Positions 55,801-64,000 of a DNA stretch of 64,000 nt are shown in pieces. A program made the position numbers and the translations under genes. This DNA is from Odiellus spinosus (lineage: Eukaryota; Arthropoda; Arachnida; Opiliones; Phalangiidae): positions 6,439,871 through 6,503,870 of the forward strand of contig OY987239.1 in NCBI GenBank assembly GCA_963920705.1, given 5' to 3'. Within the stretch, counting starts at the first letter, position 1; the number at the start of each line of letters is the position of its first letter. The notes under the pieces are model-generated. The model was not told where the DNA came from. It did no database searches and was given only the letters and a program-made list of their open reading frames with translations.

Positions 55801-58556
55801 TCCGATCTCGTAAAATTGGGAATTTTACCCATAAAGAGAGGAGCGCTATATGGAACATTAGAGTAGTAGACTTTAAAGGAGGGTTTCATCAGCTTCTGAC
55901 TTTAGCTACGTCGATACACTAGCATATCCCTATCGATTTTTATCGATAAAAGCAAATCGATAATTAAATCGCTCTGAATTGTTTTCGGCGGCATCTGTTC
56001 ACACCTCTTCATAGATCGTTTTAATTGTAGTTTCATCTGAGGGTTGTTTAATCTATCCGAATAGGATGAAAACTAGTTCCCGAAGCAGTTTCAAGAAATG
56101 GATTCAAATCGATTGAAAAAACCGGTTTCCCATTCGCATGACTACATGGAAACTTTTCTAAACTATTTTAATCGGCTGCAAGGCCTAGTATGAACTGCGT
56201 TTTTGAATCAAGATAAAATATGTAATGGTACCGTCTTCGGGCGTCGTGATATTCGAGAAATACGCCCATTCACTGCTCTTATCATTTTCCGTTTGTATTT
56301 TAATGGCGATGGTCCATGTCGTGAAGGGTTTGCTACTAAACTTAAAGTTATCTTTATTGGTCTTTTCTACGAATTGTCCTAGGCTATTGTTGTAAGATAC
56401 AACGTTCGAGACATCCGAACATTGGAAGGTTCCAAGATTTGGGTTCTGTCAAAATAAAATGGTAGTGTACCAACTTCTAGAGTAACTGTACAGTAGGGGA
56501 AAGTTAAACTATGATGTGATTTAAGTCGTACCTTCCAAGATAACAAGACGGTGCGGGAATCGGGTGACGTGACATTAAGGTCGATTGGAGGTCCTATAAA
56601 GAACGTTAAAAAACGATTCAAAATATATTAAAACAACGCTGTAAAGTGTGGGTTGAATATTTTTTATCAATTTTTATGAAGGGTAAATAATCTCGGGTAT
56701 TTGACTGTTTGGAGCTGAAGAAATAAAGATTTTTCTACCTTCTCCTCCTGTGCCAACCCAAGTTAATGGACCCTGATTCTGATATTTTTTTAAATAATCA
56801 TTTCTTACTCGTTTAGTTTACTTTGACGGTTTTCGTTTCGTATCACGAAAGAAGTAGGATAAAGTATTTAAGTTAACTAAATTAATAGTACCAAAATTTA
56901 TTGATAATTTCTAGTAATTTTATAGTTTATTTAATCCCGCAAATATCTTGCCAACTGTACCTTTTGGAAAAGCGGATTTTAATATCAGAATTCCACCAGA
57001 TTTTATCGAGTTTGGTTGAGTATTTTACAGAGAGGATGGATAGGAAAAAGTACTGTTTTTATTCTGGGTGCCGAAGCAACACATTCAGGGCTCCTAGACC
57101 ACCTATAGTTACCTATAATTCTGAAGTGATCCTATAAAAATCTATAATTTCACTTTTTAACCTATAATACCTATTTTTTGAGAAATTTGTTCAATTTCGG
57201 TGATAAAATTCGAAAGGAATGAACTATATAACTATAAAAATTATACTTTTGCTTGAAAAAGTGCAAATGATTGCTAAAAACCAAGCTGTGACAGAAAGGT
57301 TTCCTCTCCTAGGTCACTGGTAATTATTACTCTATTTTTTAAGAAGTTAGGTAGACTGTCGAGAGGGGCGCGAGTAGCTAGTAGTGCCAAAGAAAGGGAC
57401 AGGTCTAGAGGCTATAGAACCTATATTGCATTACATGTCAGCGAAACCTACCTATAAAACCCCTATTTTTCGAAACTAAAAACCTATAAAATGTCCTATA
57501 AATTGATATTTTTGGACCTATAAATTTTTTGGCTTTTAAAAACTATAATACCTATAATTTTTTCTGGGCTATGCACTGGGAGCCCTGCACATTGCAAAGC
57601 AACGAATGTGTGAAATATTTTCCATTCCCAAAGCCCACGAGACAAGCGATAATATGCGCCAAATGGCTACAAATTTGGCCAAAAACGTGTCCACCAAGTG
57701 CTGTAAAGGAGCATTGGTTTGTCTGTTCAAAGCAAGGAAAATACACACGTTCTATGCTATTGTTTAAAAAGGATGAGAAAATGCGTTGCTTTCTACGAAT
57801 GGTTTTAATACAAGACGGAAAATAAGTAAAGTGTTGGTTGAATATTTTTATAAATTTTTATGAAGGGTAAATAATCTCGGGTATTTGACTGTTTTGGAGC
57901 TGAAGAACTAAAGAGTTTATAATCGCCATTTTCGCAATTTTTTTAATTAAAATTCCTCGCGATACTACGTCATCGCTATGGTCGTTATTGTAGAGCCAAC
58001 AGTTGATCCTATACTGCGTTCTGGCACCAGTAATAATGAAGTTTTCGGCTGTATATCTCTTTACTGATTAATTTTAAATACTTATACTTAATATTTTTTA
58101 ATGAAACCTGAAAAAGGCACAAGTTTGAACTTTGGTCTTTCATTTAAAATTGTATGCAACAATAAGAAATGATTATTTCGATAAGGTATCTCTCGGAATA
58201 GACATGTCCTCGAAAAAGTCGATTTTAATGTTATTTCTATGGGAAAGTGGAGCGTTTTTGATTAGATAATGACTGCTTTTTTTTGAAGAAAATTGAAATT
58301 GCATTACAGATGATGATGGGCCAATAACATTGAACGCTATCGCGTTCACTGAATTTTATATTATGACGAAAACGTCGTATTATGTTTAAAAGTATGATTT
58401 CTTGAGGGTTTTTGTACTAATATACTCTAGGTATGTATGGTAAAGCGTGTCGATAGTTAAAATTAACTTACTGAGAACAATCTCTGTACAGTTGAGTACG
58501 GCTTTGGAATCGAAAACACAGAACATCACGGTGACAAGAAACTTAAAAATAATCAT
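46826..58556 (-). CDS. Receptor-type tyrosine phosphatase with Cys-to-Gly catalytic site (pseudophosphatase)
   Basis: Exons on -: 58556-58472, 56593-56532, 56445-56232, 55512-55201, 55126-54842, 53852-53596, 53155-53086, 52746-52338, 52274-51985, 50756-50624, 49679-49424, 48682-48595, 48534-48458, 48342-48306, 48228-48131, 47689-47573, 47110-46826. All phases match, giving about 1,025 residues without the last exon. Order: signal peptide ([15 protein letters not shown]), about five FN3 domains, membrane-proximal module with furin-like RVKR (about 578-581), TM helix (about 686-705), juxtamembrane segment, PTP domain ([41 protein letters not shown]). The signature reads [11 protein letters not shown]: the nucleophilic Cys is Gly (about 979) with the P-loop Arg kept, as in the pseudophosphatase STYX. 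The final PTP exon (Q-loop) is not found. It may bind phosphotyrosine without hydrolysis. The juxtamembrane acceptor is the least certain junction. Confidence 0.88.
47200..47440. mobile_element. MITE family E, short copy in an RPTP intron
   Basis: AAGTGATTCCTTATCCTTTA opens it; the inverted cores GCGACCAATGAGC and CGATTGGTCGC follow, then AGCTAAGCCTATTT. Arms shortened. Confidence 0.5.
48885..49310. mobile_element. MITE-like element T (GTTCACACT end)
   Basis: Starts CTCGTTCACACTTGAAGG and ends TTAGGCCTATGTATGAATC, the same end style as family D (TCACACTAG ... AGGCCTAGTATGAA), with GGTTC/GAACC-rich interior. The segment 47900-48075 ends TCTAGTGTGAACACG and may be a third member. A degenerate hexanucleotide (ATCTCT)n array sits just left at 48830-48885. 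Confidence 0.45.
49716..50430. mobile_element. MITE family D, copy 3, split by family C
   Basis: GATCACACTAGCATTTCTTG to AAATAAAAC, then after the inserted C element AAAACCGATATTCAAATCGC to CCAAGGCCTAGTAC. The D sequence is continuous when the C element and one 7-bp duplication are discounted, so C is younger. RPTP intron between TM and juxtamembrane exons. Confidence 0.7.
49766..50183. mobile_element. MITE family C, copy 2 (7-bp TSD ATAAAAC)
   Basis: 418 bp, ends CAGAGGTATATAATAACC, exact duplications ATAAAAC at 49759-49765 and 50184-50190. Its interior runs in the opposite direction to copy 1 and the same as copy 3. Confidence 0.93.
51112..51431. mobile_element. Inverted-repeat MITE Y
   Basis: About 320 bp with inverted ends of about 38 bp (ATGTATAACGAACTAACGTT, then CATGGATATTGCACTC). 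Flanking DNA carries several GGTTAAATC repeats that obscure the target duplication. It is in the RPTP intron upstream of the TM exon. Confidence 0.65.
51509..51898. mobile_element. MITE family H, copy 3 (7-bp TSD CTATAAC)
   Basis: 390 bp beginning CAAAATTCTATCACTTAATT and ending AAGTTATAGACCTTTG, with exact CTATAAC on both sides (51502-51508 and 51899-51905). Best-preserved ends of this family in the window. Confidence 0.88.
53317..53536. mobile_element. MITE X with TA target (Tc1/mariner-like)
   Basis: 220 bp with inverted ends of over 30 bp, nearly perfect (AAGAACAACCCAAACGGCCC), flanked by TA on both sides (53315-53316 and 53537-53538). It lies in the intron between the two halves of one FN3 domain of the RPTP. 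Confidence 0.7.
53925..54034 (-). pseudogene. Orphan FN3-like half exon in an RPTP intron
   Basis: Between splice-like sites (acceptor GGTGTAG, donor AAAG/GTGACA) the frame reads [18 protein letters not shown] then LFDTNTLQG, like the C-terminal half of an FN3 domain. Its phases (0 in, 2 out) do not fit the neighbours: 54842 and 53852 join each other directly in phase 1, so this exon is probably skipped or dead. Alternatively it is not an exon. It lies next to the minisatellite at 54290-54555, so a neighbouring half exon may have been lost there. Confidence 0.35.
54290..54555. repeat. Inverted/tandem minisatellite of GTCGGTCCATTGGGAC
   Basis: The 16-mer GTCGGTCCATTGGGAC and its complement recur in alternating orientation with TACAGCCGTTTCCAGTCCCA and GACAAAAACCCGC segments. 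Single degenerate copies (CCCAATGGACCGA) occur at about 54055 and 54155. It lies in an RPTP intron between FN3 exons. The open frames at 54282 and 54313 come from the repeat. Confidence 0.8.
55562..55898. mobile_element. MITE family A, copy 3 (7-bp TSD ACTTTAG)
   Basis: 337 bp, ends CAGAAGCCGATGAAACCC, exact duplications ACTTTAG (55555-55561 and 55899-55905). It sits at the start of a family D copy in an RPTP intron. Confidence 0.93.
55906..56212. mobile_element. MITE family D, copy 4
   Basis: Diverged D element from CTACGTCGATACACTAGC to GCAAGGCCTAGTATGAAC. It ends about 20 bp from the RPTP exon at 56232-56445. Confidence 0.55.
57040..57825 (+). pseudogene. THAP zinc-finger domain, split by a hAT-like MITE
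   Basis: 57040-57085 reads [16 protein letters not shown]. The frame resumes after the MITE at about 57594 as [22 protein letters not shown] and EHWFVCSKQ. Together they show the THAP pattern: Cys-x4-Cys near the start, then FPFPKP, a central Trp, and a VCS segment near the end. THAP domains bind DNA and occur in host factors and P-like transposases. No further domain follows. It is a remnant, antisense within RPTP intron 1. Confidence 0.6.
57086..57587. mobile_element. hAT-like MITE family V, copy 2
   Basis: 502 bp, inverted ends CAGGGCTCCTAG and CAGGGCTCCCAG, interior of CCTATAAAA-type motifs as in copy 1. Flanked by CACATT on both sides (57080-57085 and 57588-57593), shorter than the 8 bp typical of hAT. 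It interrupts the THAP sequence. Confidence 0.7.
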
Positions 58557-59388
58557 GTTCCAAACTAAATCAACGGATTAAAACTTTAAAAGCCGATGAC
58601 CAATGCGAATTTGGCTTATAATAACCGCTAAAGAACTGGTTAGAAAAATAACTTCCTACCAATTGACTTTATTACGCGTTTTTAATTTGACCAGGAACTA
58701 TTTTAAGAAAGTTTTGAGGCTTTATAACACAGGAAATATAAGAGTCTATAGATAATGATACTTCCAGTTTCTTCTATCTGCAATTAAAGGCAAACTATGT
58801 TCCAAAAACTCATCAGGTTTTGAATTTATTTTCAAGAATCTGCACAAAGAATTATGAATAAATAATATTTTAACAAATTTTAAGCAACATTTTAGTGATT
58901 AATTTAATTTCTGAAGCTGAATATGAGCGTAGGCAAAATTCTGGCCAATCATAACAATATAATAACAGTGCTATCGCGACTTAGTTTCTCAAAATGCCGT
59001 TATGAAATAATAGATACGTTCACACTTCATGCTTTAAATGAATATATTAATATATATTGATCGAAGATGATGACCCCGAAATTTTATAATTTGACCTTTC
59101 CAAAACGGTTCAAAATATTTTTAATCTCATATTTTCCCTTTAACCTTGAATTTTCTTGATTTTTGTTTTATTTAAGGAAGAAACGCGTGGTGTTATCTGG
59201 TGTTACGAATACTTCCTTCGCGGTGCATTGTCGACCACCCCCCTCCCCCCTTTCGCCTCCTCTTCTTCCACTTCGAATTATCCTATTCGACAGCGTGATG
59301 ACGTTGGATTACCAGCTTATCCAATGTTATAGGCTACGCATTGCGAAAATATTTTAGAGTGGTTGGTAGAACTACACGTATAACTAAC
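58557..59388. other. Upstream region of the RPTP gene, no other gene seen
   Basis: Should hold the RPTP promoter and 5' UTR (minus-strand transcription). No TATA box or other element can be assigned with confidence. The open frame at 59163 shows no family. Confidence 0.35.
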
Positions 59389-60142
59389 CACTGCCTTCTT
59401 TAATGCTATGCCTATCCGTAGGAAAAGCAAGGGGGTGGCGTTACCGATTTCAAAAATATCGTTAGACGTCGCTTTCTTGAGGTTAAAAAAAGCGGGAAAT
59501 TCAAAGGTAGGCCGAAAATTAAAAAATAGATACGTATTTTAGGTTAATAATGGAGAATAAATTAATTAAGATTTAATTTAAATAATTAAACAGTGATTTT
59601 TAAATATTTACATTAAAAGCAAGTTCTAAATCAAATCGTAAATTTAAATCAAGATCTCTACGTTATCGCCTAGATGTCGCTACGATCTTACTTCGATAGA
59701 GAATTATCTAATTGGCTCTTGGCGACGCGAGACTCGCGATTGGCTATTCATACATCAGGAAAGTGACATCTATCTCGGACAAATTGCAAATTAAAAATGT
59801 CAAGAAAAAAAGTTGTAGTTGGCATCAAGGAGGATCAGAGAAGGAGAGGAAATGTGGGGCTGCGTTGAGTTAGAGAGAGAAGAGCCAACCTCCCACTCGG
59901 GTGGAAAGGGGGGATAGGAAATTCTCGGGGTAAACTGTTGTCACGTGGTCGCTAGCTAGCGCGTATCACAAAGGATTCGTTTTACCCACGCGACAACATT
60001 TTACCACGAAACGTCTCTACCCCCGTTCTCCCAGAGTGGGAGTTTAGGCCGACGCAGTAGGAACCGCGCCGTCCCCACATTTCCTCTCCTTCTCTGATCC
60101 TCCTTGTTGGCATTTCGTGGCCTAGTATTACAGAAGGCAGTG
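59389..60142. mobile_element. MITE family Q, copy 1 (7-bp TSD AACTAAC), containing P
   Basis: Ends CACTGCCTTCTTTAATGC and (inverted) CACTGCCTTCTGTAATAC, flanked by exact AACTAAC (59382-59388 and 60143-60149). Without the nested P element it is about 466 bp. Copy 2 is at 36995-37470. Confidence 0.85.
59826..60106. mobile_element. MITE family P (7-bp TSD TTGGCAT), nested in Q
   Basis: 281 bp, inverted ends of over 30 bp beginning CAAGGAGGATCAGAGAAGGA, exact duplications TTGGCAT (59819-59825 and 60107-60113). GC-rich interior. Younger than Q. Confidence 0.92.
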
Positions 60143-60289
60143 AACTAACTGCCATAAACAATAAAGTGACATATAAATATTTTAGTCTATAGTGTTAGCA
60201 AAAACGCTTAGAAAAGGGTGTTAGTAATTTATTTTAATTTTGATTTTAATTCGTTAAGTTAGTTTGAAAAGGAATTCAATATCCCGGCC

Positions 60290-60500
60290 CACTTGATAGG
60301 CAAAAGGTGGCTCTGGTTGAGACAATTGTCGTATGAAGTCGAATCTCGACCAGGTCGATTCTTTGCCACGGAATAGGTAGAACACACGTAGTAGAGATTC
60401 ACCTCTTCCACGACTTTAGTATTGAACTCCTCCATGAAATTAATCTCGTTAATGCCGAGTTTAGTGAACAGGCCTTTTCCTCAACTGAGTCTAAAAACGG
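60290..60500 (-). pseudogene. Diverged duplicate of the RPTP juxtamembrane exon
   Basis: On - this aligns with the juxtamembrane exon at 49424-49679: shared EEFNT/DEFNT, VNLYYVCST against MNLYEVCST, then KNRPGRDS against ENRPNRET, and YDNCLN against YDDCLD. An open frame runs through it, but the part corresponding to the end of the real exon is missing and no PTP exons follow to its left. It lies 1.7 kb upstream of the RPTP start codon, so it is the remnant of a duplicated gene or the edge of a second RPTP continuing to the right. Confidence 0.6.
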
Positions 60501-61039
60501 GCTTTGTTATAGTCTTTTCAGTTCAATAGTCTGAAGAGGGTATCACGATTGCTAAAGATTTTCATGGGATAACGAAACGCGTGGCTTCAGCTGGTAAAAA
60601 GCGTAAAATAAACCTCACTTGGTCCACACTCATTCTGCCGCCCTCCCAGTTTACTGATAACTTTGCAGGGCAAAGATTCAAAGTGCACAAATTTGAGGCA
60701 GCAGCTTGTAAAAAATCGAAAAAAAAAAATGGGATTTTTTGCAAGGGGTATTCTTGTATAAAACAACGAAATCATCTTTTTATTCGTAATTATTTCACGA
60801 GAGTAAATTTTTAATTTTTTTGTCCGAACGTATAACGCGGATAATATTCTAAGATAAGACAATTTTAGGATAAAAAGTGATATGGATTACGTTTTAACTT
60901 TATTTTCGAATGAAAAATAATATATTTTTAATCAAACAGATAATATACATCAGAATTTAGTACATTTTAACCAATTACAAAAAATATACGAATTCCGAGC
61001 TCTAGACTAAACAATGGTTTAATTTAAATAAAATGAAAA

Positions 61040-61356
61040 CAAGAATTCATTCAGGTTCCATAAGAATATGGGAGGGCCGCGATTCAATAACCATCCTCCC
61101 AAACTTTGTAGCAAAAGTTCGTCCGCTTCGAATCGATTTTTCAAGTAAATCGCTCCTGACATTATATTATTAACCCGCGCCACTAACGACCTTGACATAA
61201 TATTTTGGGAAATAAAAATGGAGCCGACCGAAAAAAGATCTAAGCGTACAAATGTTGCGAAAATTGCAGACGAACTTTTGTTACAAAGTTTGGGAGGATG
61301 GTACCAGAGGCTAAAGCTATGCTCCCATATTCTTATGGAACCTGAATGGATTCTTG
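61040..61356. mobile_element. MITE family S (7-bp TSD ATGAAAA)
   Basis: 317 bp, inverted ends of about 90 bp beginning CAAGAATTCATTCAGGTTCC, exact duplications ATGAAAA (61033-61039 and 61357-61363). Single copy in the window. Confidence 0.88.
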
Positions 61357-61976
61357 ATGAAAATAAGTAAATTCAATGAATGACAAAAAAAATTAATTAC
61401 ATGCCAATGAAAATTATTAAGCATTGGCCTGCTGTAATGTTAATTATAGGGAAAATATAATTGTTAATTCTAATAACGGAGTAATATAAATTATTGAGCC
61501 TTGGCCCTTGGCCCACTGAAAATTTAATCACATGCCAATAAAAAAAAATAAGCCTTGGTCAAATGTAATGGTCATTACGGGCCAATGAAGTACATTAAGC
61601 CTTGTCCAATCGTTATCTAATGGTAATTACAAGCCAATGAAGTACATTAATCACCCAAAGAGAAACTTCTGTATACGACTTTTAGTTTAAGCCTTGGCCA
61701 AAATTTCACTATAAATTTTCCAATAAAATCGTTTAATCATTCCAAGTAAAATTAGAATAATTAAGTTAAATATAAAATCATTTGAATAGTAATAATACCA
61801 CAGCCACCTGGTTGTGTTCTCAGTGGCGCGATACCCCCTCCCTGAAAAATTTCTCGAGCCTAATTATGGGTGATTCGAAGGCAATTGACGTCACAAAGGC
61901 CACGCCATATGCCAGAACCAGAAAACCTAAATAATGAATGGCCTGAAAAAAACATTCAATTTTAGTTAAGTAACAT

Positions 61977-62312
61977 CAGAAGCCGATGAAACCCTCCTTT
62001 GAAATCTATTACTCCCGGGTCTTGTCTACCCCTCTGTATGGGTTAGTTTCAAAAAGCGCGAATCGTACGCCTCCTAACGGTAGATATTTTTGGAGCGGGA
62101 GTTCGTCGAGCGAATATCTCTAGCAGCCTTGGAGTTCGTCAAAAAAACGTCGTCGTTTGTGGAGAGAGAGAATTTCCAATTTTCCGTAGACTGGGGGGTA
62201 TGAAGTAGGACCCTTCCAATCTCGTAAAATTGTGAATTTTACCCATACAGAGAGGAGCGCTATATGGAACATTAGAGTAGTAGACTTCAAAGGAGGGTTT
62301 CATCTACTTCTG
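61977..62312. mobile_element. MITE family A, copy 4 (7-bp TSD GTAACAT)
   Basis: 336 bp, left end CAGAAGCCGATGAAACCC, right end TTCATCTACTTCTG, exact GTAACAT duplications (61970-61976 and 62313-62319). Confidence 0.93.
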
Positions 62313-62512
62313 GTAACATTAAGTGGCATTTAGAAGCAATGACATCGGGTCTTCCCAAATACAAACCACCAATTTAAAATACAATACTTCTTTCTATTAA
62401 GGTAAATGTTAGAAATGAAACATACAAGCTAATCAGGTTTGGACCAATATTGCTTCCAGCTTAGCAATTGCGAGAGCTCGGAATTCGTATATTTTTATTA
62501 ATTGGATAACAT

Positions 62513-62930
62513 CAGAGGTATATAATAACCCCCTTCGGGGGGAAGTATGAAAGCCCCTATACTACCAATGCTAAAAATCACGAACAACAAGAGCCCGCTG
62601 CTGACTATCTAGGCCACTAGCTCGCGCTGGACTTCTCAATGTCGCTACTCTAGTAAATGGTCTTTGTATAAACAAGACGGCTCGATTTGTGTTTGGAACT
62701 TCCTGTCTCAGGAGTCAGGCTGTCTGTTAAAATGGAGTCGAAGGTTGACTTCAGCTCGCGAGTTCCGGAAGTGTGCGTAGGGAAAATTTAGTGAGGTTCA
62801 AAATGGTGTAACTATTTTTTGGGAGTAAAGCGGTGTGTCGATCCGCCGCGACTTACGCCGGGCACTTGTTGTTCGTCGATTTTGCCTACCTTTCATACTT
62901 CCCCCCGAAGGGGGCTATTATATACCTCTG
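62513..62930. mobile_element. MITE family C, copy 3 (7-bp TSD ATAACAT)
   Basis: 418 bp, almost identical to copies 1 and 2, exact ATAACAT duplications (62506-62512 and 62931-62937). Inserted in the right arm of element R. Confidence 0.93.
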
Positions 62931-63155
62931 ATAACATCTAATCAATTCTGGTGTTTATTATTTGTTTGATTAAAAATAGACTACTTTTCGGTCGAGTAAA
63001 CTTATTCGAAGATAAAATAAAAAACATAATCCATATTCGTTTTTATCAAAAAACGTACCTTAGAATATTACCCATGTTCGGATAAAAAAATTCAAAATTA
63101 TTTTCGTGAAAAATAACGAATAAAAAGATGATTGAAAATCTTAGTTTCGTTGTTT

Positions 63156-63780
63156 TATTTATATCCTACAAATTAAAAGTAAAGAAGACCCACAACACTA
63201 GGTAGGCCTTTGGGTCAAGTAATGTTAAAAATAAATTTCTTAAAATTTCAAAAATTTTGGTTTGGTTGTCTTCTCTGATAGTATTTACGCTCTTGTGGCG
63301 CGAAATCTGTTCATTAATATCAATAATCTCCGCAGAACAAAGGTTGGAGGATTTCTTCCATAATGCTAGAGATAGGAGGATAATTCGACTTCAAAGTCGG
63401 ATTAGACTATCATCCCCCACACGAATCAAGCTGAAACTTGGAACAGTTCTGTATAAAGGGTAAATGATGATTCTGGGAAAGTTTCGTTTTGTAACTGCCA
63501 CGGGGCTGGCGCGTACGACGAGGTAAAATATGTAAATAATAGGTCAAAGAATACCAAAAAATAGAGAAAACTCCTGTAAAAATGTTTTATGTCTCGGGCA
63601 CCTATGCTGTGCAGGAAAAACAATTCTAGGGGCTTTGCATAGACTATACAGCTATTATACAGCTTCATTTGATAGTCTTTGCTTTGCGGAAGTACGTCAA
63701 GAAACTAGGAGCAATAACAACGCCGTACATAATTGGAGTGGTAACTGTCTTTTATTTATAATACTTCTTTAAGGGGATTT
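63156..63780. other. No gene seen
   Basis: Open frames at 63257 (+) and 63426 (-) resemble nothing recognisable. Confidence 0.35.
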
Positions 63781-63799
63781 ACCACGTGCGAGGTGGCTT

Positions 63800-64000
63800 C
63801 CATTTTTTCCAACACTCTTTCCCATTGACCTTTAAAGCATCGGCTTGAAGATATGCTGGTCTTTGTGCAAGCAAAATGAACTTTGTAGGACTGTATAATC
63901 ACTGGGTCGACCAACTCGGATATAAGTACCGTCAACGATGGTGATAAGACATTCCGCATTATTGCTTGCAAATAGTTTACTGTTGCAGGTGATTGGTGGT
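63800..64000 (-). mobile_element. DDE transposase fragment (HARBI/DDE_Tnp_4-like), runs off the window
   Basis: On -, one frame from the right edge reads ECLITIVDGTYIRVGRPSDY and then FCLHKDQHIFKPML before a stop. VDGTYI followed by SDY and a KP.L motif is the pattern around the first catalytic Asp of DDE_Tnp_4-type (PIF/Harbinger-related) transposases. The rest lies beyond 64000 or is decayed: a stop follows and the downstream sequence is not clearly transposase. It could belong to a related DDE family. Confidence 0.5.

Larger units (their letters stand above)
56640..57915. repeat. 90-bp direct repeats flanking a THAP-bearing segment
   Basis: 56640-56732 and 57828-57915 are near-identical direct repeats (AAAGTGTGGGTTGAATATTT ... 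GAAGGGTAAATAATCTCGGG). They bracket about 1.1 kb with the THAP fragment. They could be a tandem duplication of intron sequence or the flanks of an inserted segment. In RPTP intron 1. Confidence 0.6.
60757..63155. mobile_element. Large inverted-repeat element R carrying three nested MITEs
   Basis: 60757-61005 and about 62478-63155 (the latter split by MITE C) are inverted repeats of about 250 bp (TATAAAACAACGAAA outer end; GAGCTCGGAATTCGTATATT inner end). Within lie MITE S (61040-61356), A (61977-62312) and C in the right arm (62513-62930). No transposase is recognisable. 61380-61720 has loose repeats of ATAAGCCTTGG(C/T)C and GCCAATGAA. Confidence 0.65.

Overview
The window is AT-rich, intron-rich metazoan DNA, most likely from an arthropod or a close invertebrate relative. 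This is judged from an eight-exon CYP2-clan cytochrome P450, an FN3-type receptor tyrosine phosphatase, canonical GT-AG introns, and the mix of Ty3/gypsy, Ty1/copia, P-like and hAT-like elements. Species cannot be fixed from the sequence alone; springtail or crustacean are guesses. There is no prokaryotic gene organisation, rRNA, CRISPR array or tRNA gene that I can support.

Host genes, left to right: (1) the last exon of protein-L-isoaspartate O-methyltransferase (PCMT1-like) at 5470-5646 on +; (2) a complete 502-residue P450 on +, eight exons from 21194 to 39507, all splice phases agreeing; (3) a receptor-type protein tyrosine phosphatase on -, from its signal peptide at 58556 down to its catalytic exon at 46826, convergent with the P450. 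At least sixteen RPTP exons join in frame: signal peptide, about five FN3 domains, a membrane-proximal module with a furin-like RVKR, a transmembrane helix, a juxtamembrane exon and six PTP exons. The catalytic cysteine is replaced by glycine ([10 protein letters not shown]) while WPD and the P-loop arginine remain, so it reads as a pseudophosphatase. Its last PTP exon was not found. A diverged second copy of the juxtamembrane exon lies upstream at 60290-60500.

Most of the rest is mobile DNA. P450 intron 5 (12.3 kb) holds a whole-looking, young Ty3/gypsy LTR element in antisense (24408-33447). It sits two bases from the 8-bp target duplication of a P-element-like transposon (33458-35968). Older fossils are a gypsy relic (about 7960-10560) and a copia fragment at the left edge. 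The rest are foldback elements, minisatellites and many short non-autonomous inverted-repeat elements (MITEs).

The most striking pattern is that seven MITE families without sequence similarity to each other (called A, C, G, H, P, Q and S here) all begin 5'-CA, mostly CARRR, and nearly all copies with two intact ends are flanked by exact 7-bp target duplications. This suggests that one transposase type, plausibly of the P/1360-like superfamily, has mobilised them all. Nested insertions (A in copia, A in E, C in D, P in Q, a retroposon in G) give a relative order of events.
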